A stretch of 64,000 bases of DNA from assembly GCF_015207605.1 (NCBI RefSeq), contig NZ_JADEWO010000032.1, forward strand, positions 1-64,000. Reading direction: 5' to 3'. The notes below the pieces were generated by a model. The model made no database searches and was not told where the DNA came from. It saw only the letters and a list, made by a program, of their open reading frames with translations. A program made the position numbers and the translations under genes. Source of the stretch: Oculatella sp. LEGE 06141. GTDB lineage: Bacteria > Cyanobacteriota > Cyanobacteriia > Elainellales > Elainellaceae. Shown one piece after another: positions 36,151 through 45,568 of this stretch (positions are counted from its first letter, which is position 1; the number at the start of each line of letters is the position of its first letter).

Positions 36151-37017
36151 GTGAAATTCGATCGGCAACAGCTAGAAGCGGCACTACAACAAAACTACAT
36201 TCAACTAGATGGGCTTCAGCTCAAGCAGCTCAATCAATTCTCTGTTCATCTGTTTGAAACGCTGCCGTCTACCAATCGTACGCTTTGGCACCTGCTGGAG
36301 CAGGGTGCCCGTGAAGGAACCGTTGTGATTGCGCTGCAACAGCAAGCCGGACGGGGACAATGGGGACGGCAATGGCAATCGCCGCCCGGTGGACTGTATC
36401 TCTCGTTAGCGCTCTCTCCAACTCTGGCCGCAGAATATGGAGCGCAACTGACCCTGTGCAGTGCCTGGGGCGTTGCTACTGCATTACGTCAGTTTGGGAT
36501 TCCGGTACAGCTCAAGTGGCTCAATGACCTGGTGATAGACGGGCAGAAGTTGGGAGGAATTTTAACGGAGACAAAAATTCAGCACGGACAGATTGCCCAA
36601 GCGGTGGTGGGAGTGGGAATTAACTGGAGCAACCCCGTACCAGAGACGGGCATCAATTTGCAGACTATTCTTAACCAGCATTCTCTGACCCGTTGTTCCG
36701 TGGAAGCTATTCCATCCATTCAGCCCATTGAGTCCATTGAACGGCTGGCGGCGATCGTCCTTCAAGGGCTGATGGCAGGCTATTGCCGCTGGCAACAGCA
36801 GGGAATTGATGCAGTTTTGGCCTCTTACCAGGCACTCCTCACCAGCATGGGACGGTCGATCGCAATAGATAACCGTGAGGGAAACGTAGTAGGGGTCACA
36901 AAAGCTGGAGAATTGCGGGTTTGCCTGTCTTCAACTGCCACCCACTCATCCGGCTCAGCCTCAACGGAAGTTGCCCTGAAGCCAGGAACGGTTCAGCTTG
37001 GCTACGGTCAAAGGTAG
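36151..37017 (+). CDS. birA: Biotin--[acetyl-CoA-carboxylase] ligase
   Basis: The enzyme makes biotinyl-AMP and transfers biotin to the carrier protein of acetyl-CoA carboxylase. The biotin-binding loop is QQQAGRGQWGRQWQSPPGGLY. KWLNDLVIDGQKLGGILTE holds the catalytic lysine, and VVGVGINWSNP follows. The first 40 residues are too short for the DNA-binding domain of E. coli BirA, so this is a ligase without repressor function. The start is GTG 36151 (GTGAAATTCGAT). The C-terminal SH3-like domain is present. Confidence 0.94.
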   Translation: MKFDRQQLEAALQQNYIQLDGLQLKQLNQFSVHLFETLPSTNRTLWHLLEQGAREGTVVIALQQQAGRGQWGRQWQSPPGGLYLSLALSPTLAAEYGAQLTLCSAWGVATALRQFGIPVQLKWLNDLVIDGQKLGGILTETKIQHGQIAQAVVGVGINWSNPVPETGINLQTILNQHSLTRCSVEAIPSIQPIESIERLAAIVLQGLMAGYCRWQQQGIDAVLASYQALLTSMGRSIAIDNREGNVVGVTKAGELRVCLSSTATHSSGSASTEVALKPGTVQLGYGQR

Positions 37018-37372
37018 GGTGATGGATAACGGCGTTTCTTTGCAGGACTGTTTGCAGGACTGTTTGCAGAACTGATAGGCTGGCTTGTCAGATGGGAAAA
37101 TTGGAACTGGAACTCTACTATTGGCGACTAGATGAGCAGGATGTTATCGTGAACACCGTTGCGTTTGAAATCCTATCAACGGTATCTTCAAAGGGATAAT
37201 CTTCAACCGTCTGAACTAACTCATCCGGTTAGGTGAATCAGGTGGATGAAGTCGATTTGCATCCCATACGGCATAGTCTAGATTGACTATATCTAGATTG
37301 GCTAACGTTTTGACCCAGGTCAAAATTCAATGAAAGGACATTCGAGGTTACTATCTCGTACAGGCGCTAGCA
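37018..37372. other. Intergenic region birA to M23 peptidase
   Basis: About 350 bp. A tandem repeat of three 12-bp units (TTTGCAGGACTG twice exactly, then TTTGCAGAACTG) occupies 37039-37074. The rest should contain the promoter of the peptidase gene; no RNA or terminator is evident. Confidence 0.6.
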
Positions 37373-38764
37373 ATGACTGAACAAAATCACTCTACTCGCA
37401 TCACATCTAGAACCATTGATCAGCGCTTCTTGGTAGCGCAGGGGGTAGCCTGGTTAGGAGGATTAGGAATGTTGGGGAGTGGGGTTGCGATCGCCCAAAG
37501 TCAGCCAGCTCCTGATGCCGTTGTTGTGCCCAGCGCTCAAGATTTGCTTGTATCGCCTGCCGCTCCGGCACCCGTCGCACCTGCCCCGGCACCTGCTGCC
37601 CCTGCTCCGGTTGCGCCCACATCAATTCCAACCATCCAGCCACAGCCTGCTGCGGTAGAGGCACCCACCCCCAGCGCAGCTCAACCAGAGGTGCCTGCGA
37701 GCGCAACCTCTACTCCAGAGCGTGCTACGTCTGATTCAGCCGTTCCAGGTACAAACGTCACGATTGACAGCGTCACCAACCTGGACAACTTGAATAATCT
37801 GGGTAATTTAGACAACCTTAACCGCGCAGTTGAGTCGCCCTCGGCTACCGAATTTGGCAATGCCTACATCGACTCAACCGATTACAGTATTGGAGCCACC
37901 CGTCCGCAGCCCTCTATTGTGCTTTCGGAGCGCTCTACAGGATGCCAAACGGTGCTAAACGCTGGGCAAGGCGTGCCCAATAGCATCTGCAACTCAAATG
38001 CGGTTGCCAGTAACGGTCAGGCTCGACCCAGTGGAAGTGCTGGAAGCCTTAGCTCCGTTAGTCTGGGGCCGGTTAGCCTCAGCGCTGGTGGCATTCGAGC
38101 AGGCGGCACAGCCCCATCTGGACGCGACTTCTACAATATTTCAGCTCGTCCTCAAGCTCGAATTGGTAACGGCAATGTGAGTTTGATGTTTCCGCTATCG
38201 ATTCCCGCTGCGATTACCTCTGTATTTGGCTGGCGGTTACACCCCATTGCTGGCACCTATCGCCTCCATTCGGGAACGGACTTAGGTGCTCCCATGGGAA
38301 CACCCGTATTGGCGGCATTTGAAGGGCAGGTGTCGATCGCCGACTTCATGCAGGGATATGGATTAACGGTTGTATTGCAACACGAGAAGTCCACGAAAGA
38401 AACGCTGTATGCTCACATGTCTGAAATCTTTGTTCAACCTGGAGAGTGGGTGGAACAAGGCACGGTCATTGGCCGAGTGGGCAGTACTGGGTTATCAACT
38501 GGGCCACACTTGCACTTTGAGTTTCGGGAACGCACGCCGCAGGGGTGGTTGGCGCTTGACCCAGGTGAGCTGTTAACCTATGCCCTGGCTCAGATGGTAG
38601 AGTCACCTCAGCTTGCTTTGGCGATGTCTAAAACTGGAGACGACAAAACGGTTGGAGAATTGCAGTTGATCAACTGGGCGATTCCGACCCTGGAAGGCGC
38701 AGCGGTAGACCTTAGCAAAGAAATTACCAAAGAAGTTAAGCCAGTTAACCAGCCTACTCCTTAG
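37373..38764 (+). CDS. Secreted M23-family metallopeptidase
   Basis: The C-terminal half (about residues 275-385) is an M23/LytM peptidase that cuts peptidoglycan cross-links or activates other hydrolases. HPIAGTYRLHSGTDLGAPMGTP has the zinc His and Asp, and GPHLHFEFRE has the catalytic and zinc His. All ligands are present. The N-terminus has a hydrophobic stretch (VAWLGGLGMLGSGVAIAQSQ) that may be an export signal, although it sits 20 residues in. A long Pro/Ala-rich linker and an Asn/Leu run (NLDNLNNLGNLDNLN) separate it from the domain. The gene is monocistronic and followed by a terminator. Confidence 0.93.
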   Translation: MTEQNHSTRITSRTIDQRFLVAQGVAWLGGLGMLGSGVAIAQSQPAPDAVVVPSAQDLLVSPAAPAPVAPAPAPAAPAPVAPTSIPTIQPQPAAVEAPTPSAAQPEVPASATSTPERATSDSAVPGTNVTIDSVTNLDNLNNLGNLDNLNRAVESPSATEFGNAYIDSTDYSIGATRPQPSIVLSERSTGCQTVLNAGQGVPNSICNSNAVASNGQARPSGSAGSLSSVSLGPVSLSAGGIRAGGTAPSGRDFYNISARPQARIGNGNVSLMFPLSIPAAITSVFGWRLHPIAGTYRLHSGTDLGAPMGTPVLAAFEGQVSIADFMQGYGLTVVLQHEKSTKETLYAHMSEIFVQPGEWVEQGTVIGRVGSTGLSTGPHLHFEFRERTPQGWLALDPGELLTYALAQMVESPQLALAMSKTGDDKTVGELQLINWAIPTLEGAAVDLSKEITKEVKPVNQPTP

Positions 38765-38826
38765 TAAGCAGACGATCTCCGCTCCACTACGATTCCACAA
38801 CTACAACATAACTACAGTTTGATTTC

Positions 38827-38856
38827 AGGGCACTCTCATCAGGTGCCCTATTTTTT
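38827..38856 (+). terminator. Rho-independent terminator of the M23 peptidase gene
   Basis: The stem AGGGCAC / GTGCCCT with a nine-base loop is followed by ATTTTTT. It lies 63 bp after the stop. Confidence 0.88.
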
Positions 38857-38887
38857 GGTCGCCTGTTCTTCTGCAAAACGTTGACAT

Positions 38888-38935
38888 AAAAAAACGCTGC
38901 GTTCAGCTTTAGGAAAGCAGATTTGAACGCAACGT
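38888..38935 (-). terminator. Rho-independent terminator of aroF
   Basis: Read on the minus strand, ACGTTGCGTTCA pairs with TGAACGCAGCGT (one wobble) and is followed by seven T. It lies about 50 bp after the aroF stop. Confidence 0.85.
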
Positions 38936-38984
38936 CTTTAATTGAAAGAATGGATCAGTTTAAATAGCCACTTTAGACGTCACT

Positions 38985-40040
38985 TCAGACAACGGCGACA
39001 GCCTGAGGCCAACGTCCAACCGCTTTACCAATGACGGCTAATTCTTGCATGAGGCGATCGAACCGCTCGGGTGTGAGGGACTGGGGGCCATCAGACAGAG
39101 CTTTGGCCGGATTGGGATGTACCTCAATCATGAGGGAATCGGCTCCCCCGGCAACAGATGCTAAGGCCAGGGATGGAACATATTCAGCCCGACCCGTACC
39201 GTGGCTGGGATCCAGCATGATCGGTAGGTGGGTGAGCGATCGCAACACGGGAATGACCGCTAAATCCAGCGTGTTTCGGGCATATTGGCGATCGAACGTC
39301 CGAATGCCTCGTTCGCACAAAATCACGTTTGGGTTTCCGGCAGCCAGAATATATTCTGCCGCCATCAACCATTCTTCGATAGTGGCAGACATGCCGCGTT
39401 TCAGCAGGACTGGCTTGTCTTGCGCCCCTACCTTCTTGAGCAAAGAGAAGTTTTGCATATTGCGGGCACCCACCTGGACGACATCCGCAAACTCTGACAC
39501 CTTGTCCAGGTCAGCCGTATCCATTACTTCGGTGATGATGCCGAGTCCCGTTGCTTCGCGGGCAGCCGCCAATAAACCCAATGCGCTTTCGCCATGTCCC
39601 TGGAACGCATAGGGAGACGTGCGCGGTTTGTAGGCTCCACCCCGGAGGAATTGTGCCCCAGCCGCTTTGACGCGACGAGCCGTCTCAATGATCATGGCTT
39701 CGTTTTCGACCGAGCAAGGCCCTGCGACGACGACAACAGGCGCATGTTCGCTAAAAGTCACGGGGCCATTGGGCGTAGAGACAATTACTTCACTGGCTTC
39801 ACCGTGACGATATTCTCGACTGACGCGCTTGAATGGCTTCTCAACTCGCAACACTTGCTCGATCCAGGGACTGGATTCCTGGATCTGAAGCACATCCAGA
39901 TCAACCGTATCGCCCACTAAACCGATGACCGTCTTGTGCTTACCGACAATTTTTTCAGGTGTCAGCCCCCATGCCTCGAATTCGTCGCCCAATCGAGCGA
40001 TTTCAACGTCAGGAGTGCCGATCTTCATGACAACAATCAT
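38985..40040 (-). CDS. aroF: 3-deoxy-7-phosphoheptulonate synthase (DAHP synthase)
   Basis: The enzyme joins phosphoenolpyruvate and erythrose 4-phosphate in the first step of the shikimate pathway to aromatic amino acids. VVVVAGPCSVEN, RGGAYKPRTSPYAFQG, LLKRGMSATIEEWLMAAEYI and PIMLDPSHGTGR are the typical active-site segments. The first 90 residues form the ferredoxin-like/ACT-like N-terminal domain of the short AroF type (351 residues in all), which carries feedback regulation in relatives. It is single, with its own terminator. Confidence 0.96.
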   Translation of the reverse strand: MIVVMKIGTPDVEIARLGDEFEAWGLTPEKIVGKHKTVIGLVGDTVDLDVLQIQESSPWIEQVLRVEKPFKRVSREYRHGEASEVIVSTPNGPVTFSEHAPVVVVAGPCSVENEAMIIETARRVKAAGAQFLRGGAYKPRTSPYAFQGHGESALGLLAAAREATGLGIITEVMDTADLDKVSEFADVVQVGARNMQNFSLLKKVGAQDKPVLLKRGMSATIEEWLMAAEYILAAGNPNVILCERGIRTFDRQYARNTLDLAVIPVLRSLTHLPIMLDPSHGTGRAEYVPSLALASVAGGADSLMIEVHPNPAKALSDGPQSLTPERFDRLMQELAVIGKAVGRWPQAVAVV

Positions 40041-40173
40041 GTCAAACTTCCTAGCTAAGTGAGTTGTTTTCTAAACCTCTCAGATGGGTTAGTCGCCCAA
40101 CCTTCGATATTCTACGACCGACAGTGCCCCCCTACCTTCACCTGACCTGGGGTGCCGGGTTGGGTTGTTACGA

Positions 40174-40647
40174 TTATTTACCTGCCGATCGCCAGGCTTT
40201 GGTCATTCGCCCTAAGTTGGTGGTGAACTCTACCCAACCCAACTTGCTGCCAGGAATTTCTTCATCCCAAGAGGCTGAAAGGACACCATAACTTAGCCCG
40301 AGTACGCCCAATCCAAAGAAGCCCATGCTGACCAGGACAACCGCAACATTGGGCAGCTCGATTAGATTGTTGCTGACCACCAGATAGCTGGCCACAAACG
40401 TGGACATGCCAAAGACCGTTGGAATGCCGCAGAACAAGGCCATTCGACGCACCATTCGCTTACTGACTACATCTGGAATAGTGGTTTGATTGCTGGAGGC
40501 GGTTCGGCGTGGCTTTTCAGTGGCGGATTTGGTTGCTGCGGCCTTCTTTTCAGCCTGTTTGCGGCTTTTGGCCGGTTCAAACGGAAGGCGATCGCGGCTT
40601 GAAGTATCGGTATTGTCGTTTGATTGCGAAGGGGGTTGAGGAGCCAT
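40174..40647 (-). CDS. PAM68-family photosystem II assembly protein
   Basis: The family has an N-terminal polar, Lys-rich region and two membrane helices (MALFCGIPTVFGMSTFVASYLVV and VAVVLVSMGFFGLGVLGLSYG), followed by ASWDEEIPGSKLGWVEFTTNLGRM. All are present. In Arabidopsis and Synechocystis the protein helps early photosystem II assembly and CP47 insertion. It starts 11 bp after the stop of rpsO, so the two are surely cotranscribed, an arrangement I recall as conserved in cyanobacteria. That fits a role near translating ribosomes. Confidence 0.9.
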   Translation of the reverse strand: MAPQPPSQSNDNTDTSSRDRLPFEPAKSRKQAEKKAAATKSATEKPRRTASSNQTTIPDVVSKRMVRRMALFCGIPTVFGMSTFVASYLVVSNNLIELPNVAVVLVSMGFFGLGVLGLSYGVLSASWDEEIPGSKLGWVEFTTNLGRMTKAWRSAGK

Positions 40648-40658
40648 ACGCTTTACTC

Positions 40659-40928
40659 TTAACCCCGAATACCCAAACGCTGAATCAAGGCACGATAGCG
40701 CTTTTGGTCATTCTTCATGATGTAGGCCAGCAACCGCTTGCGCTGCCCAATCATTTTTAGCAAACCGCGACGAGACGCGTGATCTTTTTTGTTCTGCTTC
40801 AGGTGAGCACTCAACTTGTTGATCCGCTCGGTTAGCATTGCCACCTGCACATCGGCGGATCCGGTGTCGGTCTCGTGAATTTGGTATTCAGAAATGATTT
40901 CGTGTTTGCGCTCTTGTACCAGTGCCAT
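40659..40928 (-). CDS. rpsO: 30S ribosomal protein S15
   Basis: The 89-residue sequence is a textbook S15: [19 protein letters not shown], LNxHL-type [29 protein letters not shown]. It binds 16S rRNA and forms bridge B4 with the large subunit. The gene lies upstream of pam68 in one unit. In many bacteria S15 represses its own mRNA, but I do not see a clear leader structure here. Confidence 0.98.
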   Translation of the reverse strand: MALVQERKHEIISEYQIHETDTGSADVQVAMLTERINKLSAHLKQNKKDHASRRGLLKMIGQRKRLLAYIMKNDQKRYRALIQRLGIRG

Positions 40929-41097
40929 GGATGTACTTTATTCCTAGTTCCTTATCAATATGCAGTCAACCATCCTATCATAGCGGCTCTCTCACGGGGA
41001 GGGTAGAGGTTAAAAAGAGCGGTAAGCGGTGAGTTGGGTGCGGTGTGCCAAAGCCACGACACTCTGAATCGTTAGGGTGGGGTGATGCGGCTCGGTG

Positions 41098-41724
41098 TTA
41101 CTGACTGAGCCAGGCGATCGCTTCTCGAATCCAGTCTTCGGCATTGGACGTTTTGGAAAGAGCGGTCTTCTGACCGACCGCTTGCAGAGCTTGCATGATT
41201 TCGCCGCTGCTGTAACCCAATGCCAGTAACGTCATTTCCACATCTTCTTGAATGGCAGAGGTTGGCCCAGCACCAGGAGTTGGAGCCAAGCCAGACTGCA
41301 TTCGCCACTCCGCCAGTTTGCCTTTGAGTTCTAAAGCAATGCGTTCAGCCGTCTTGGTGCCCACCCCAGGCGTTAATGCCAGCATCCGCGTGTTGCTGGA
41401 GACGATCGCCTGCACTAAATCCTGCAGTCCCAATTTGTCGAGCAGGGCTACGGCGAGCTGAGGGCCGATGCCACTGACGCTGATCAATTGGCGGAATAGA
41501 TCTCGTTCTGCTGCTGAGCCAAAGCCAAACAGCACCATCTGATCGTCTCGAATTTGCAGGTGAGTAAACAGTTGGACGGTGTCTTCCGCCTCTGGGAGGT
41601 GCTGTGCCCAGCGGGGAAGCACCTGAATTTCGTATCCGAGCTGATTGACTTCCAGAATCAACACCACACGGCTAGGGCTGATTTTTTGCAGACTGGCAAC
41701 AGTTCCTTTTAAGTAACTAATCAT
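41098..41724 (-). CDS. ruvA: Holliday junction branch migration protein RuvA
   Basis: RuvA binds four-way junctions and loads the RuvB helicase. MISYLKGTVASLQK begins the OB fold (domain I). Helix-hairpin-helix motifs follow (LISVSGIGPQLAVALLDKL and LTPGVGTKTAERIALELKGKL), and domain III is at the end (EVEMTLLALGYSSGEIMQAL type). The length of 208 residues is normal. No ruvB or ruvC is in the window. Confidence 0.96.
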   Translation of the reverse strand: MISYLKGTVASLQKISPSRVVLILEVNQLGYEIQVLPRWAQHLPEAEDTVQLFTHLQIRDDQMVLFGFGSAAERDLFRQLISVSGIGPQLAVALLDKLGLQDLVQAIVSSNTRMLALTPGVGTKTAERIALELKGKLAEWRMQSGLAPTPGAGPTSAIQEDVEMTLLALGYSSGEIMQALQAVGQKTALSKTSNAEDWIREAIAWLSQ

Positions 41725-41805
41725 GAGGCGGGGAACATTGACCTGAACATGGGCGGAACCATTGATGCATTCGTCGTTATCTATAGCCTAGCGTTCGTGC
41801 ATTAT

Positions 41806-42561
41806 TCACGCCTCCAGAAAGCCAAAGTGCCGCAACCCTTCCAAAATTCCACCCGCACAGTGCGCTTTGGATACATAACGGTGGGGAGATGGATTGGCGT
41901 GATGCCACTCTCGTAACTCAGGTTGAGCGTTGCCCACAATGATTCCCTTACCTGTAGCCGCCGCAAACATAGAAATGTCGTTACCAGAGTCACCGCACAC
42001 CACCAGACGATCGCCCGGTAGCCTCCAGGTTTGCTGCAAGAAGGCGATCGCCGCTCCTTTGTTGCCCCGGCTTGGCAGGATGTCTAAATCTTTACCGCTA
42101 CTGTAGATAAGCTGAATGTCTAATCCCTGTTTTTGTAGGGAAGCTTCTAGCTGCGGCAAGACCATCGGAGCAACTTCCTGGCTGAGGTGATAGCTGGCCT
42201 TAAATGGAGTTTGCTCTTGCGGCGATTGGGGCACCAGGTCGGCAAAGTGAGCGGCGATCGCCGCTACCTGGTCACGATCCCAGCCGTGGGATAATTCTGC
42301 AACCCAATCTGGATCTAAATCATCCTGGCCGTGATGGTAGATCTCGGTACCCACTGACAACAGGAGGGCATCGGGGGTAAGCAAAAACGGTTTTTCGGTT
42401 TTCAGTTCCTGGTAAAGCTCTGGCGATCGCCCCGTGGCATAAACGATCAGCGTGCCGTAAGCCTGACGGTGCTGTTCCAGGTGGTAATTCAGCGTTTTAA
42501 GAGCCGCATCATCTCCAACTAGGGTGTTGTCGAGATCCGTTATAAACAAGAATTTTGTCAC
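41806..42561 (-). CDS. Sucrose-6-phosphate phosphatase family protein (HAD)
   Basis: A HAD-superfamily phosphatase of the Cof/SPP type. FITDLDNTLVGDD carries the nucleophile Asp, YATGRSPELYQELK motif II, LPSRGNKGAAIAFL the Lys, and VVCGDSGNDISMF the metal Asp. These match sucrose-phosphate phosphatase, which releases sucrose in the compatible-solute pathway of cyanobacteria. The substrate is assigned from family likeness. No sucrose-phosphate synthase gene is near. It ends 81 bp before ruvA's start codon, so the two could share a transcript. Confidence 0.88.
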   Translation of the reverse strand: MTKFLFITDLDNTLVGDDAALKTLNYHLEQHRQAYGTLIVYATGRSPELYQELKTEKPFLLTPDALLLSVGTEIYHHGQDDLDPDWVAELSHGWDRDQVAAIAAHFADLVPQSPQEQTPFKASYHLSQEVAPMVLPQLEASLQKQGLDIQLIYSSGKDLDILPSRGNKGAAIAFLQQTWRLPGDRLVVCGDSGNDISMFAAATGKGIIVGNAQPELREWHHANPSPHRYVSKAHCAGGILEGLRHFGFLEA

Positions 42562-42843
42562 AGGATTTTACCCAACCGCGAGCCATTGGTTTAGCAAGGA
42601 TATCCTATCAAAATCTGTCCACCGTCCTGGCCTCTTGCAATCTTCCGAAAAGGTACGTGTCTTTCGCCATTCCAGCAGGAACACAAAGTTCACACCCATT
42701 CCACCGATGTCTCAACGACTTGAGCCAGGAAGCCTCAAAATTCAGCCGCGTCCATACCACCAACTTTCATTACACTGACAAAGAGACAATCTATCGGCAG
42801 CAATTGCCGCGCTGGAGCAGTCGTATCCTTTACCTCCAATTCG

Positions 42844-44094
42844 GTGCAAAAACTTCTCACATGGCTGCCTCGCTTAGATCATCGCGTCTGGATTTTAATT
42901 GCGGGTCGTTTGCTGTCTCAGCTTGGCAGCGGATTTACGTTGTTTTACGCTCCTATTTTTTTTGTGAATCAGGTTGGGCTATCGGCAACAGTGGTGGGGA
43001 TTGGCATCGGTAGCGGCTCGATCGCTGGCATTGCAGGACGCATTGTGGGCGGCTCATTTGCCGATTCACCCCGATGGGGGCGACGAAAAACTCTATTGCT
43101 GTCTGCCGCCGTCTCTGCTCTTGCCGATGTGTTCCTGGCTTTGACCTATGACTTTCCTACCTTTTTGCTCGGCAACTTGCTGATGGGTCTGGGAATTGGG
43201 CTGTACTGGCCGGCGACGGAAGCGGTTGTGGCCGATATCACGACCGTGGATCAACGGAATGAAGCCTACGCCCTAACTCGGTTGGGAGATAGTTTAGGGG
43301 TTGGGTTGGGTGTGGTATTGGGCGGTTGGTTAATTGCTGCAACAGGTGCGTATCGAGCCTTATTTGTGATCGACGGCATTTCATTTGTGGTCTTTCTTGG
43401 CATTATTTATTGGGCGATCGCAGAAACATTAAGCACGCAGCAAACCTCAAGACGGATGTTTCAGGGATGGGGTCGAGCTTTGCGCGATCGCCCTTTGCTG
43501 GTGTACGTTCTGGTCAATATTTTGTTCACCACCTATTTAGCGCAGATCAACAGCGCCATGCCGCTCTATTTCACCAACTACGTCCAGGGAGCGCAAGGAC
43601 AGGTTGGGTTTTCGTCCACAACCATCAGCACGCTGTTTTCGTGGCACGTTGTGCTGACTGCCATCACCCAACTTCCGGTGGCGCGTGGCCTGAACCGATT
43701 TAGCCGTCCACAGGTTTTGATGATCTCGGCTGTATTCTGGGGTATTGGTTTCGGGTTAACGTGGCTGACCGGAATCGCCGTCACCGGGCAACTTCTCTGG
43801 GCAGGATTTAGCTTGAGCGTTCTGGCGATCGCCACCGTTGCCTACACGCCTGCGGCATCATCGTTGGTAGTGAATCTTGCGCCTGAAGCTCTGCGGGGTG
43901 TTTACCTGGCCATCAATTCCTTGTGTTGGGCGGTTGGTTACTTTGTGGGGCCTGCTTTGGGCGGTTGGGTCATGGATCAACCGCGCACCATTGCCGATGG
44001 CTTCTGGATTGTTTCTGCCCTGAGCGTGCTGTTAGCCATTGGCATCCTGCGCTATCTGGATCGCATAACTTCCTCTGTGCCCGTCACGAACTAG
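42844..44094 (+). CDS. Major facilitator superfamily transporter
   Basis: A 12-helix MFS protein of 416 residues. The loop 2-3 signature is GGSFADSPRWGRRKTLLLSA, and an acidic residue in loop 4-5 follows (LLMGLGIGLYWPATEAVVAD). The second half repeats the layout (RGLNRFSRPQVLMIS). The sequence resembles drug- or multidrug-type exporters, but the substrate cannot be read. The start is GTG 42844. It is convergent with the marC-like gene, with 26 bp between stops. Confidence 0.92.
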   Translation: MQKLLTWLPRLDHRVWILIAGRLLSQLGSGFTLFYAPIFFVNQVGLSATVVGIGIGSGSIAGIAGRIVGGSFADSPRWGRRKTLLLSAAVSALADVFLALTYDFPTFLLGNLLMGLGIGLYWPATEAVVADITTVDQRNEAYALTRLGDSLGVGLGVVLGGWLIAATGAYRALFVIDGISFVVFLGIIYWAIAETLSTQQTSRRMFQGWGRALRDRPLLVYVLVNILFTTYLAQINSAMPLYFTNYVQGAQGQVGFSSTTISTLFSWHVVLTAITQLPVARGLNRFSRPQVLMISAVFWGIGFGLTWLTGIAVTGQLLWAGFSLSVLAIATVAYTPAASSLVVNLAPEALRGVYLAINSLCWAVGYFVGPALGGWVMDQPRTIADGFWIVSALSVLLAIGILRYLDRITSSVPVTN

Positions 44095-44120
44095 TCGGTT
44101 GTTCCTGTAATGGCATTTGT

Positions 44121-44762
44121 TTAGCGCAGAAGACTGGGAGCCGCTTCTTGGATGAAGGCCAGGGTGCCATCGGCAACAAATTGAACAGCGATCGCCAGAA
44201 TAAAAAAGCCCAGCACCCGGTTTAATGCCCCTAATCCGTTTTTTCCGAGTACCTTTACCAGCGACTCGCCCAGGGTTAGGCAAAGATACAGCGCTATGCC
44301 CAGCAAAACAATGCCAACTAAACAGCCAAGGTAGCTTAACCACTGATCCGTCCGTTCGGAAAGACCAATGACAACGCCGATCGCCCCTGGGCCACTCAGC
44401 ATTGGAATTGCCATTGGAATAAACGAAATATCGTCTTTGTCGATCGCCTCTGCGCTTTCGGCTCCGGTTAACCGCTGTCGGGCGGTTACCATTTCCCAGG
44501 CAGTGTGAGAAATCAACAACCCACCCGCAATCTGCAATACTCCCAGGGAAATGCCAAAAAATGACAGAATAAACTTTCCCATGACTAAAAAAGCGGCTAA
44601 CACCCAGACTACGTTGATAGCCGTAAAACGAGCCTGTTTGGCTCGATAGCGAGGGGTATCTCTTGCCGTCAAGCTGTAGAAAATGGGGATGGCTCCAATC
44701 GGGTTGGCGATCGGAAATAGAGCAACAAATGTGGCAAAGGCAAAGGAAAACAAAGGTTGCAC
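44121..44762 (-). CDS. MarC-family integral membrane protein
   Basis: The 213-residue protein has six membrane helices in the MarC/YhgN pattern. ALFPIANPIGAIPIFYSLT and AIPMLSGPGAIGVVIGL are the paired family signatures. Members were once linked to antibiotic resistance and are sometimes called amino-acid transporters, but the function is not settled. The stop of hisIE's neighbour position and 36-bp spacing suggest it follows hisIE in a transcript. Confidence 0.93.
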   Translation of the reverse strand: MQPLFSFAFATFVALFPIANPIGAIPIFYSLTARDTPRYRAKQARFTAINVVWVLAAFLVMGKFILSFFGISLGVLQIAGGLLISHTAWEMVTARQRLTGAESAEAIDKDDISFIPMAIPMLSGPGAIGVVIGLSERTDQWLSYLGCLVGIVLLGIALYLCLTLGESLVKVLGKNGLGALNRVLGFFILAIAVQFVADGTLAFIQEAAPSLLR

Positions 44763-44798
44763 TGGCTTGTTCCAAACTTGCTTTAGACTTTAGCTCCT

Positions 44799-45449
44799 TT
44801 AACGTCGCCGTTCTTGCAGCTTTCGATACACAGCTCGCACATCAACGTGGTGGTGAGCCAGAGCCACTAGCGTGTGATAGAGCAAATCGGCGGCTTCACC
44901 GGCGATCGCGTCTGGATCATCGTCCTTACACGCCATTACGACTTCAGCCGCTTCTTCGCCAATTTTTTTCAAAATTTTGTTGTCGCCACCTGCTAGCAGC
45001 TTGCAGGTATACGAGTCGGGATTGGGGTTGTCGCGGCGATCGCAAATTACCTCAAACACCTGAGTCAGCGTATCTGCTGGAGGGGGCTGAACGGTACTAT
45101 CAACCTGATGGAAACAACTGCGCTCTCCGGTGTGGCAGGCCACATCCCCCATCTGCTCGACGCTGATTAAAATAGCGTCACTGTCGCAGTCGTAGCGCAT
45201 GGATTTCACCGTTTGCAGATGCCCGGATGTTGCGCCTTTATGCCAAAGCTCAGAGCGCGATCGGCTCCAGAACCAGGTTTCTCCTGTTTCCAGCGTTTTT
45301 TGCAACGAGTCCGGGTTCATCCATGCCATCATCAGCACAGTGCCATCCAGGTAGTCCTGAACAATGGCGGGAACGAGTCCCTGGTCGTTGTAACGAATCT
45401 TATCAACCGGGATAGCTGAATGGAGAGGGAGGGAATCGCTGGCTACCAT
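44799..45449 (-). CDS. hisIE: Bifunctional phosphoribosyl-AMP cyclohydrolase / phosphoribosyl-ATP pyrophosphatase
   Basis: Steps two and three of histidine synthesis in one polypeptide. The HisI part (about 1-125) shows [44 protein letters not shown] with the metal-binding Asp/Cys, and [11 protein letters not shown]. The HisE part (about 130-216) has [15 protein letters not shown] and [14 protein letters not shown]. The length and fusion are normal for cyanobacteria. The start ATG is followed by a short non-conserved leader; the conserved part begins [15 protein letters not shown]. Confidence 0.96.
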   Translation of the reverse strand: MVASDSLPLHSAIPVDKIRYNDQGLVPAIVQDYLDGTVLMMAWMNPDSLQKTLETGETWFWSRSRSELWHKGATSGHLQTVKSMRYDCDSDAILISVEQMGDVACHTGERSCFHQVDSTVQPPPADTLTQVFEVICDRRDNPNPDSYTCKLLAGGDNKILKKIGEEAAEVVMACKDDDPDAIAGEAADLLYHTLVALAHHHVDVRAVYRKLQERRR

Positions 45450-45568
45450 GCTGTTTAGAGATGTAATTGGGAATTGCGGCTTCTCATCAATAGGATAATA
45501 AATTGAGCGTTCATCTTTAACGACAGTCAGCCCTTAATTAAGAGTGTACGTTTGCAAGGGAGAAAGTC

